Source: an uncultured Clostridia bacterium (lineage in GTDB: Bacteria; Bacillota; Clostridia; Oscillospirales; Oscillospiraceae). From it: 64,000 nt of DNA. The position numbers and the translations under genes were made by a program. The stretch lies in NCBI GenBank assembly GCA_947649615.1, contig CANSSG010000003.1, positions 1-64,000 of the forward strand. The letters are read 5' to 3'. The notes below the pieces were generated by a model. That model did no database searches. It was not told where the DNA came from and was given only the letters and a program-made list of their open reading frames with translations. Every line of letters starts with the position of its first letter. Positions within the stretch are counted from its first letter, which is position 1. Shown here in pieces: positions 54,046-61,557 of the stretch.

Positions 54046-55014
54046 TTAGAACGCCTTTCCATCACAGCCAAGGACGTTGATCAGCTTGTGCTTAACCAGT
54101 TCCTTGATAGCGGCGCGGGCGGGCTTCAGGTACTCGCGGGGATCGAACTTGTCAGGATGCTCGCAGAAGAACTGACGGACCGTGCCGGTCATGGCAAGGC
54201 GCAGGTCAGAGTCGATGTTGATCTTGCAGACGGCGCTGCGGGCGGCCTGGCGAAGCTGCTCCTCGGGAATGCCGACTGCGTCAGGCATCTTACCGCCGTT
54301 GGCGTTGACCATCTTCACGAACTCCTGGGGTACGGAGGAAGAACCGTGCAGCACGATGGGGAATCCGGGCAGGCGCTTGACAACCTCATCGAGAATGTCA
54401 AAGCGCAGCGGAGGAGGTACCAACTCGCCCTTCTCGTTGCGGGTACACTGCGCGGCTGTGAATTTGTAAGCGCCGTGGCTGGTGCCAATGGCAATCGCCA
54501 GGGAATCACAGCCCGTCTTGGATACAAATTCCTCGACTTCTTCCGGACGGGTGTAGGAGGAATCCTCGGCGGAAACCTGGACTTCGTCCTCTACGCCGGC
54601 CAGGCTGCCCAGTTCGGCCTCTACTACAACGCCGTGGTCGTGGGCGTACTCCACCACCTTCTTGGTGATCTCAATGTTCTCGGCAAAAGGCTTGCTGGAC
54701 GCATCAATCATCACGGAAGTAAAGCCGCCATCGATGCAGCTCTTGCAAGTCTCAAAGCTGTCGCCATGGTCCAGATGCAGGCAGATGGGCAGACCAGTCT
54801 CAATGATGGCCGCTTCTACCAGCTTGACCAGATAAGTGTGGTTGGCATAGGCGCGTGCGCCCTTGGAAACCTGGAGAATCAGCGGGGCGCTGACTTCCTT
54901 TGCGGCCTCGGTGATCCCCTGGACGATCTCCATGTTGTTGACGTTGAAAGCACCGATGGCATAACCGCCGTCATAGGCCTTCTTAAACATCTCGGTTGTG
55001 GTAACAAGGGGCAT
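54046..55014 (-). CDS. fba: Class II fructose-1,6-bisphosphate aldolase
   Basis: 322-aa zinc aldolase of glycolysis. Metal and active-site residues are in CLHLDHGDS (Asp/His), EAELGSLAGVEDE, GTSHGAYKF (His) and VLHGSSSVP (His). Length and motifs fit the FbaA/GatY-like clostridial form. AAGGAGGACTATAATT precedes the ATG. Genes for PPi-phosphofructokinase, the preceding glycolytic step, lie 5 kb away on the other strand. Confidence 0.95.
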   Translation of the reverse strand: MPLVTTTEMFKKAYDGGYAIGAFNVNNMEIVQGITEAAKEVSAPLILQVSKGARAYANHTYLVKLVEAAIIETGLPICLHLDHGDSFETCKSCIDGGFTSVMIDASSKPFAENIEITKKVVEYAHDHGVVVEAELGSLAGVEDEVQVSAEDSSYTRPEEVEEFVSKTGCDSLAIAIGTSHGAYKFTAAQCTRNEKGELVPPPLRFDILDEVVKRLPGFPIVLHGSSSVPQEFVKMVNANGGKMPDAVGIPEEQLRQAARSAVCKINIDSDLRLAMTGTVRQFFCEHPDKFDPREYLKPARAAIKELVKHKLINVLGCDGKAF

Positions 55015-55047
55015 AATTATAGTCCTCCTTACAGTGAAGTTAGGTTT

Positions 55048-55075
55048 ATTTTACCACATTTCTACCGGATTGCAA
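55048..55075 (-). promoter_or_regulatory. Promoter of fba
   Basis: Minus strand TTGCAA (55070-55075), 16-nt spacer, TAAAAT (55048-55053). Confidence 0.65.
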
Positions 55076-55133
55076 CAGGGAAATCGAAAAAATGTAGCGG
55101 GCTGGGCCGGGGCTGGTTTTGTGTATTCTGCTT

Positions 55134-55181
55134 TTAGGGCGACCTCAGGAGCAGCAACGCCCAAACAACATATCTTTTCAT
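55134..55181 (-). pseudogene. Stub of a fourth solute-binding lipoprotein gene
   Basis: Starting 26 nt behind the third array gene's stop, the minus strand carries the same intergenic spacer and ribosome site and then ATG AAA AGA TAT, reading MKRYVVWALLLL as in the intact copies. It then breaks into RSP and stops. The spacer and first 12 codons match the intact genes almost base for base; the rest of the gene has been deleted. Confidence 0.8.
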
Positions 55182-55207
55182 AAAAAGTCTCCTTCCCTGC
55201 CCCACTG

Positions 55208-56662
55208 CTATCTCAGTTCATCCACATACAGCTTCACGCGGTTTTCTATCAACCTGATGACGTCATCCATAGATTTATGCCCCGCGAGATACGGGCCGAT
55301 GGAGTCCCAGACGATGTTGGCCAGCTCGTCGTCCGGCCAGTAGAGACTGGTGGTGTTGTCAATCAACTCCTCCAACCGGCGCAGGTCGTTTTCGGTGGGC
55401 GGCTCGGTTTGGATGTCGTCTTTCCAACTGATATCAGCAATTTTCCAGTTAAACGAGTATAGTTCCTTCACCAGCCCCTCCATGTCAACCCGATTTGCCA
55501 AATCGTAGTCCCTACGATTGATAGGTAGAAGCATTTCTTGAAATTGATGGGCGCGCTTCATAGATTTCATTGTGAAACGCTGTGCAATAAGACGCCGCAT
55601 AAAATTCCATGCCGCATCTTTGTTTTTACAAGAGGAGGTCATAGCTAGCTTAGGGCCACGAACCAAAAAATAATTACCCGACTCGCCTTTCTTGACAGGG
55701 CAACCAGTAAATGAGACCGGTTCTTGGAATACCTGGTCTATGTTGGATACGTCTACCAACATAGTAACTGATGTTGGGTGTAATAGCTGATAACCGCCGA
55801 GCATTCTGTCAATGATGTCCCTGATTACCTCATATTCGGTATGATGTGTCTCAAATTCAGCGGGAAATGTATTGACAAACTCCAAAATGTTGCGAAATTC
55901 TTCACTGTCAAAAGATGTTCTCCCTTCGTTCCAATCTACAAATTGGCTTAAGGTTGTGGAAAACAGGTGGAAAAACACCTCGCTTTGTGTTGCGTTATAC
56001 TGTAACGGCGTAGAACCCGGCGGCATGGATTCAAACACTTCCATGAATTCATCAAACGTCCAGCTTGTACGTTCGCCCACAACGCTTTTCGGAGCCACCA
56101 ACGTAGTGACAGCAAACTCCCCAAAAAGCATATATAGGCCGCCGTTTACCTCGGCAGCCTTCAATGGTTGTTCCACAACCCCTTCCCGTCCGTAGTCCGG
56201 GTCATTTTCTATATATGGCCAAAGGTCTTCCAGATAACCTTTTTGCACAAGCTGCTGGTACGGGAGCCAAATTCCGTCTCTGCCGTAGGTAGTTTGTTCC
56301 GACAGGGTTGCTTCCACTTCTACTCTGCCGGCAACGGCCCAGTCGCCATAGGTAGCTTGAAATTCACCATACTGCTGCAACTCCATAACATCAGGAACAA
56401 TCCCCGCCATAAGGTCTACCAAGAACCTCTCCGGACCGTTTTCATCCGAGTAATCCCATACTTCGATTTGAATATCTTCGTGAGTACTGTTAAACGTATT
56501 GATGAGATACTTCACCCGGCCTTCTATGGGGTTCAGGCTGGCGTAGGTCAATACACTCCCATCCGTTTCCACCTCCACGGGGTTCTCCCCGCCCGTGGTT
56601 CCACAGGCGGGGAGTGCCAGCAGGGTCAGGAGCAGCAAAGCCCAAACAACATATCTTTTCAT
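55208..56662 (-). CDS. Solute-binding lipoprotein, array copy 1
   Basis: 484-aa extracellular solute-binding protein of the ABC family 1 type. Lipoprotein signal with lipobox LPAC (Cys20), then a mature domain beginning with the sugar-SBP-like FNSTHEDIQIEVWDYSDENG. The first 96 residues equal those of copy 2, and the last ~70 nearly equal both other copies, while the middle diverges. No permease or ATPase gene lies nearby. The ATG at 56662 is used, with GGAAGGAGG upstream; upstream in-frame GTG/ATG codons lie in the spacer. Bound ligand unknown, probably a carbohydrate or peptide. Confidence 0.88.
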   Translation of the reverse strand: MKRYVVWALLLLTLLALPACGTTGGENPVEVETDGSVLTYASLNPIEGRVKYLINTFNSTHEDIQIEVWDYSDENGPERFLVDLMAGIVPDVMELQQYGEFQATYGDWAVAGRVEVEATLSEQTTYGRDGIWLPYQQLVQKGYLEDLWPYIENDPDYGREGVVEQPLKAAEVNGGLYMLFGEFAVTTLVAPKSVVGERTSWTFDEFMEVFESMPPGSTPLQYNATQSEVFFHLFSTTLSQFVDWNEGRTSFDSEEFRNILEFVNTFPAEFETHHTEYEVIRDIIDRMLGGYQLLHPTSVTMLVDVSNIDQVFQEPVSFTGCPVKKGESGNYFLVRGPKLAMTSSCKNKDAAWNFMRRLIAQRFTMKSMKRAHQFQEMLLPINRRDYDLANRVDMEGLVKELYSFNWKIADISWKDDIQTEPPTENDLRRLEELIDNTTSLYWPDDELANIVWDSIGPYLAGHKSMDDVIRLIENRVKLYVDELR

Positions 56663-56839
56663 AACAAGCCTCCTTCCCCGCCCCACTGCTATCTCAGTTC
56701 ATCCACATACAGCTTCACACGATTTTCTATCAACCTGATGACGTCATCCATAGATTTATGCCCCGCGAGATACGGTCCGATGGAGTCCCAGACGATGTTG
56801 GCCAGCTCGTCGTCCGGCCAGTAGAGACTGGTGGTGTTG
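56375..56839. repeat. Junction repeat, copy A (465 bp)
   Basis: Covers the end of array copy 2, the spacer and the first 96 codons of copy 1. By eye it is identical to 57838-58302, offset by 1463 bp, and divergence begins sharply on both sides. Confidence 0.8.
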
Positions 56840-58125
56840 GCAATCAATTCCTCCATCCGGCGCAGGTCGTTTTCGGTAGGCGGCTCGATATCGACATCAT
56901 CCTGGCAGCTAACAGAAGAGACCGCCCAGTTATAGCTGTATTTCTCCTTTGACCGCCCTTCCATATCAACCCGGTTTGCCGTATTGTAATCCTCGCGGTT
57001 GATAGGTAAAAGTATATCTTCATATTGGTGGGCGCGTTTCATTGTGTTTATTGTAAAACGCTGTTCAATAAGAGGACGCATGAACTCCCAGGCAGCGTCC
57101 TTGTCCTTGCAGGCAGATGACATCGCCAGCATAGGACTGCGGGCTATAAAATAGCTACCCGCCCCACCTTGTTCTGTGGGACACCCGATGAAGGCTGCGG
57201 GTTCTCGAAAAAACACGTCCAATTGGGCTATTTCCACCACCATACCAATTGATACTGGATGCAGCAGTTGATAACCGGCAAACACTCTGTCAATAATATC
57301 CCTAATTATCTCATATTCAGAAAGGTTCGTTTCATATTCGGCGGGAAATGTGTTTATAAATGCTAAAATATTATGAAATTCCTCGCTGTCAAAGGAAGTT
57401 TTTCCAGTATCCCAGTCTACAAAGCGATTCAGGGTAATGGAAAGCAAATGAAAAAATACATCCCTCTGTGTTGCATTGTACTGCAACGGTGTAGAACCTG
57501 GCGGCATGGCGGAATAGACATCCATAAACTCGTCAAATGTCCAACCTACGCGGTCGCCAACCAGCCGTTTCGGGGCTATCAAAGTGCCGATATAAAAATC
57601 TCCGAAAAGCATGTATAGGCCGCCATCTACCTCGGCGGCCTTCAATGGTTGTTCAATGACACTTTCCCGTCCGTAGTCCGGGTCATTTTCTATGTACGGC
57701 CAAAGGTCTTCCAGATAGCCCTTCTGTACAAGCTGCTGATAGGGGAGGTAGGTTTCATCTCTTCCATAATTAGACGGCATCTGCGCTTCAATCCACCCGC
57801 CGAAAGCCCGGTCCGAGTATTGATAATTGTCATGCCTCTGCAACTCCATAACATCAGGAACAATCCCCGCCATAAGGTCTACCAAGAACCTCTCCGGACC
57901 GTTTTCATCCGAGTAATCCCATACTTCGATTTGAATATCTTCGTGAGTACTGTTAAACGTATTGATGAGATACTTCACCCGGCCTTCTATGGGGTTCAGG
58001 CTGGCGTAGGTCAATACACTCCCATCCGTTTCCACCTCCACGGGGTTCTCCCCGCCCGTGGTTCCACAGGCGGGGAGTGCCAGCAGGGTCAGGAGCAGCA
58101 AAGCCCAAACAACATATCTTTTCAT
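56689..58125 (-). CDS. Solute-binding lipoprotein, array copy 2
   Basis: 478-aa paralogue of the neighbouring genes with the same lipobox (LPAC) and the same N- and C-terminal blocks. The middle, roughly residues 97-400, carries many substitutions and small indels relative to copies 1 and 3, the part expected to line the ligand cleft. The ATG at 58125 has the identical GGAAGGAGG spacer as copy 1. It would be anchored on the outer membrane face after processing by Lgt and the type II signal peptidase. Confidence 0.88.
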   Translation of the reverse strand: MKRYVVWALLLLTLLALPACGTTGGENPVEVETDGSVLTYASLNPIEGRVKYLINTFNSTHEDIQIEVWDYSDENGPERFLVDLMAGIVPDVMELQRHDNYQYSDRAFGGWIEAQMPSNYGRDETYLPYQQLVQKGYLEDLWPYIENDPDYGRESVIEQPLKAAEVDGGLYMLFGDFYIGTLIAPKRLVGDRVGWTFDEFMDVYSAMPPGSTPLQYNATQRDVFFHLLSITLNRFVDWDTGKTSFDSEEFHNILAFINTFPAEYETNLSEYEIIRDIIDRVFAGYQLLHPVSIGMVVEIAQLDVFFREPAAFIGCPTEQGGAGSYFIARSPMLAMSSACKDKDAAWEFMRPLIEQRFTINTMKRAHQYEDILLPINREDYNTANRVDMEGRSKEKYSYNWAVSSVSCQDDVDIEPPTENDLRRMEELIANTTSLYWPDDELANIVWDSIGPYLAGHKSMDDVIRLIENRVKLYVDELR

Positions 58126-58302
58126 AACAAGCCTCCTTCCCCGCCCCACTGCTATCTCAGTTCATCCACATACAGCTTCACACGATTTTCTATCAACCTG
58201 ATGACGTCATCCATAGATTTATGCCCCGCGAGATACGGTCCGATGGAGTCCCAGACGATGTTGGCCAGCTCGTCGTCCGGCCAGTAGAGACTGGTGGTGT
58301 TG
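57838..58302. repeat. Junction repeat, copy B (465 bp)
   Basis: Same block as 56375-56839, covering the end of array copy 3, the spacer and the start of copy 2. A third, slightly diverged and truncated version spans about 55140-55350. Confidence 0.8.
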
Positions 58303-59651
58303 TCAATCAACTCCTCCAACCGGCGCAGGTCGTTTTCGGTGGGCGGCTCGGTTTCGATGTCTATTATACGCGAAATGCTATAAATATTCCAGTTAAAGTT
58401 AAGCCATTCTTGCACCATCCCCTCCATATCAACCCGGTTCGCCAAATCATAATCACCGCGGTTGATGGACAAATAGCACTTTTCCATGCGATGGGCTTCC
58501 TCCATAGATTTTAGCGTATATCGTTTTGCAATGATGGGACGCATAAATTCCCAGGCAGCATCCTTATTTTTGCAGGCAGAGGCCATAGCAAGCTTAGACC
58601 CGCGAGCAGTAAAATAACTGCCGGAACTGCCTTCTTCCGTAGGACAGCCAATAAAAGCAGCGGGTTCTTGAAAGAACTGATCTTGATTGGAAATCTCCAA
58701 AACCTTTCCGATGGTTATCGGATGCAATAGCTGATAACCGCCAAGCACACGGTCAATGATGTCTCTTATCACCTCGTTATCCGTGAGATTTGTCTCAAAT
58801 TCGGCAGGAAACGACTTTACAAAAGCTATGGTGTTCCGGAAATTCTCACTATCAAAAGATGTTTTCCCTGTATCCCAGTCTACAAACTGGTTCAAGGTCA
58901 TAGAAAAAAGATGAAAAAATACGTCATGCTGTGTTGCGGTATACTGTAACGGCGTAGAACCCGGCGGCATGGATTCAAACACTTCCATGAATTCATCAAA
59001 CGTCCAGCTTGTACGGTCGCCTACAAGCCGCTGCGGAGCAATCAGCGTACTGATATAGAAGTCACCAAAAAGCATGTAAAGACCGCCGTCTACTTCGGCA
59101 GCCCTTAATGGTTGTTCAACGATATTTTCCCGCCCATAATCCGGATCGTTTTCTATGTACGGCCAAAGGTTCTCCAAGTAGCCCTTCTGCACAAGCTGCT
59201 GATAGGGAAGAAACGAACCATCTATCCCGTAATTAGATTGTATTGTTGGCCAAACGTACATTTGGTTGCCCCTATACGCGCCAATTTCACCATATTGATG
59301 CAATTCCATAACATCAGGAATATTCCCCGCTACAAGGTCCAACAGGAGCCGCTGCACCCCGTTTTCATCGGAGTAGTCCCACACTTCAATCTGGACATCC
59401 TCATGGGAAGAGTTGAACGAATTAACAAGGAATTTCGTTCGATTCTCCAAGGGATTTAAAATTGCAAAAGTAAGCACACTCCCATCCGTCTCCGCCTCCG
59501 TCTCCGTCTCCACGGGGTTCTCCCCGCCTGTGGAACCACAGGCGGGGAGCGCCAGCAGGGCTACGAACAGCAACAAAAACAATGTGTGTTTCCATATACT
59601 GTTTTCGCGGAGGAAATTGCGGTGGGAAGAAAAATACTCCCCTGTCCTCAT
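58152..59651 (-). CDS. Solute-binding lipoprotein, array copy 3 (operon-proximal)
   Basis: 499-aa first-transcribed member. Its C-terminus matches copies 1 and 2, but its N-terminus is distinct: a longer lead (RTGEYFSSHRNFLRENS) before the hydrophobic core and lipobox LPAC, and ETETEAETDG in place of EVETDG. The ATG at 59651 lies 1 nt behind the stop of the small zinc-ribbon gene and lacks its own clear ribosome site, so coupling is likely. It may be the ancestral copy from which the array grew. Confidence 0.85.
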   Translation of the reverse strand: MRTGEYFSSHRNFLRENSIWKHTLFLLLFVALLALPACGSTGGENPVETETEAETDGSVLTFAILNPLENRTKFLVNSFNSSHEDVQIEVWDYSDENGVQRLLLDLVAGNIPDVMELHQYGEIGAYRGNQMYVWPTIQSNYGIDGSFLPYQQLVQKGYLENLWPYIENDPDYGRENIVEQPLRAAEVDGGLYMLFGDFYISTLIAPQRLVGDRTSWTFDEFMEVFESMPPGSTPLQYTATQHDVFFHLFSMTLNQFVDWDTGKTSFDSENFRNTIAFVKSFPAEFETNLTDNEVIRDIIDRVLGGYQLLHPITIGKVLEISNQDQFFQEPAAFIGCPTEEGSSGSYFTARGSKLAMASACKNKDAAWEFMRPIIAKRYTLKSMEEAHRMEKCYLSINRGDYDLANRVDMEGMVQEWLNFNWNIYSISRIIDIETEPPTENDLRRLEELIDNTTSLYWPDDELANIVWDSIGPYLAGHKSMDDVIRLIENRVKLYVDELR

Positions 59652-59652
59652 A

Positions 59653-59895
59653 TCAAACGTTATTCCAACTGGTTTTATGTCCACACTGACGGCACACAAA
59701 CCGCTCCTGAATGATGTTTCCGTAAGGTCTTGTCTCGCGGCTCATCGAAATAAGACAATTCGGACACTCCACAGTAATACCGCGCGTCTCGATCTGCGTG
59801 TCGCCCTTGGCATCCTCGTATGCGGCGGCGGGGAACGCCATAACGGACAGGGCCATCAACAGCGCCAGGGTCAGGGAAAGGATACGTCTTTTCAT
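59653..59895 (-). CDS. Small exported zinc-ribbon protein
   Basis: 80-aa protein. A signal peptide (~1-25, LSLTLALLMALSVMAFPAAA) is followed by a short mature part with two CxxC pairs (ECPNC and CRQC) about 26 residues apart, a zinc-ribbon pattern. AGGAGGAAAATACT precedes the ATG. It is the first gene of the lipoprotein cluster, separated from copy 3 by 1 nt. I do not recognise the family; secreted zinc ribbons of this size are seldom described. Confidence 0.78.
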   Translation of the reverse strand: MKRRILSLTLALLMALSVMAFPAAAYEDAKGDTQIETRGITVECPNCLISMSRETRPYGNIIQERFVCRQCGHKTSWNNV

Positions 59896-59959
59896 AGTAT
59901 TTTCCTCCTGCCATTTAATTTTGCCCCCCAACGCAAGGCTGGGGAACACTGACAAATCT

Positions 59960-59988
59960 ATATTACCACACTTTTCCAGATAATGCAA
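59960..59988 (-). promoter_or_regulatory. Promoter of the lipoprotein cluster
   Basis: Minus strand TTGCAT (59983-59988), 17-nt spacer, TAATAT with an extended TGG. Confidence 0.75.
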
Positions 59989-59997
59989 GCGCTTTTT
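59984..59997 (-). promoter_or_regulatory. cre-like (CcpA) site over the -35
   Basis: Minus strand AAAAAGCGCTTGCA matches the Gram-positive cre consensus TGAAAGCGCTTTCA at 11 of 14 positions, including the palindromic AAGCGCTT core, and overlaps the -35 box. A repressing position is expected. Confidence 0.45.
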
Positions 59998-60150
59998 GTT
60001 TGTTTTTAACATTAATTGATTTTTAGCAGTATGCTAATTTGTTATTTTGGACTATTTTGCCGCAGCCGCTCTGCCAGGCGCATCTTTCTTTTTCGCCATT
60101 CCGCACACCCCAGCAACGCAAAAAACCGAAGGTTCCGTGCAAAAAATCTG

Positions 60151-60179
60151 TTTACAATAGCGGAAAATCTTGGTATAAT
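60151..60179 (+). promoter_or_regulatory. Sigma-A promoter of phosphofructokinase gene
   Basis: TTTACA, 17-nt spacer, perfect TATAAT. Confidence 0.85.
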
Positions 60180-60235
60180 AGGAAAGAAAGCACGTTTATC
60201 TACAAAAAGAAATCCAAATTGGAGGAATTGTTAAA

Positions 60236-61468
60236 ATGTTAAAAGGTGCATGTATCATCGGGCAGTCCGGCGGACCCACTTCCGTCATCAACGCCAGCGC
60301 GTACGGTGTAATTCGTACCGCATTGGACAACGAGGCCATTACCAAGGTCTACGGCGCGGAACACGGCATCAAGGGTGTGCTGAGCGACCGCCTGATTGAC
60401 ATGTCCCAGGAGGACGCTGGTGAATTGGAGCTGCTGCTCTATACGCCCTCTTCCGCCCTCGGGTCCTGCCGCTATAAGATTGCGGACCCCGATGTGGACG
60501 ATACCGATTACAAGCGCATCCTGGAAATTTTCAAAAAGTACGATGTTCGTTACTTTTTCTATAACGGCGGAAACGACTCAATGGATACCTGCAATAAGAT
60601 CAGCAAGTATATGCAGAAGGTGGGCTACGAGTGCCGCGTGATGGGCGTACCCAAGACCATCGACAACGACCTGTTCGGCACGGATCACTGCCCCGGCTTT
60701 GCCTCTGCCGCCAAGTATATCGCCACCTCCTGCATGGAGGTTTACCACGACGCCCGGGTCTACGATACCGGCATGGTCTGCATTATAGAGATTATGGGCC
60801 GCCACGCAGGCTGGCTCACCGCCGCCGCCGGGCTTGCCTCCGCCATGGGCGAGGGTCCCGACCTGATTTATCTGCCGGAGACCGACTTCGATATGGACAA
60901 ATTCGTCGCCGAGGTGAAGAAGGTCTACGAGGAAAAGGGCAACTGCATGGTGGCCGTATCCGAGGGCATCCATTACGCCAACGGCGCCTTTGTTTCCGAA
61001 GCAAAGACCTCCGCCACCGACGGTTTCGGCCACGCCCAGCTGGGCGGTCTGGCCGCGATGCTGGCTGAGGTAGTCAAGGAGAAGGTTGGCGCAAAGGTGC
61101 GCGGCATCGAACTGAGCCTGCTCCAGCGCTGCGGCGCCCATCTGGCCAGCCAGACCGATATTGACGAGTCCTTCATGGCTGGCAAGGCCGCGGTGGAGAA
61201 CGCCGTAGCGGGCCTGACCGACAAGATGGTAGGCTTCGAGCGTTGCCAGGAGGGCGGCAAGTATGTATGCAAGACGAAGCTGTTCAACCTCACTGATGTA
61301 GCGAACACAGAGAAAAAGGTTCCCATCGAATGGATTAACGCCGGGCATAACGGCGTAACCCAGGCATTTATCGACTATGCCCTCCCCCTCATCCAGGGCG
61401 AGACGAAGATGAAGAAAGAAAACGGCCTGCCCCGCTTCGCGAAGCTGAAGAAGGTTATCGCGAAGTAA
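60236..61468 (+). CDS. pfp: PPi-dependent 6-phosphofructokinase
   Basis: 410-aa phosphofructokinase phosphorylating fructose 6-phosphate, probably with pyrophosphate. The phosphoryl-donor loop reads GGNDSMDT rather than the GGDGS of ATP enzymes, and the catalytic loop PKTIDNDL carries the Lys typical of PPi enzymes (PRTIDND/PGTIDND in ATP types). MGRHAGWL binds the sugar phosphate. GGAGGAATTGTTAAA precedes the ATG. Confidence 0.92.
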   Translation: MLKGACIIGQSGGPTSVINASAYGVIRTALDNEAITKVYGAEHGIKGVLSDRLIDMSQEDAGELELLLYTPSSALGSCRYKIADPDVDDTDYKRILEIFKKYDVRYFFYNGGNDSMDTCNKISKYMQKVGYECRVMGVPKTIDNDLFGTDHCPGFASAAKYIATSCMEVYHDARVYDTGMVCIIEIMGRHAGWLTAAAGLASAMGEGPDLIYLPETDFDMDKFVAEVKKVYEEKGNCMVAVSEGIHYANGAFVSEAKTSATDGFGHAQLGGLAAMLAEVVKEKVGAKVRGIELSLLQRCGAHLASQTDIDESFMAGKAAVENAVAGLTDKMVGFERCQEGGKYVCKTKLFNLTDVANTEKKVPIEWINAGHNGVTQAFIDYALPLIQGETKMKKENGLPRFAKLKKVIAK

Positions 61469-61483
61469 GCACCTCTGGTATAA

Positions 61484-61521
61484 AGTACAGCCGGTCCCCT
61501 TCCCTGGGGTCCGGCTGTACT
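61484..61521. terminator. Hairpin between pfp and the M56 gene
   Basis: Outer 11-bp stem agtacagccgg / ccggctgtact with an inner cccc / gggg pair. No strong T-run on either side, so weak. Confidence 0.45.
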
Positions 61522-61557
61522 CTTCACATCTTAAATTGAACAAAACTTAACTTTTGT

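Noticed and set aside
56168-58287. Plus-strand frames ending in the same peptide in each lipoprotein gene
   Set aside because: They recur only because the coding strand beneath is repeated; they are antisense shadows of the array.
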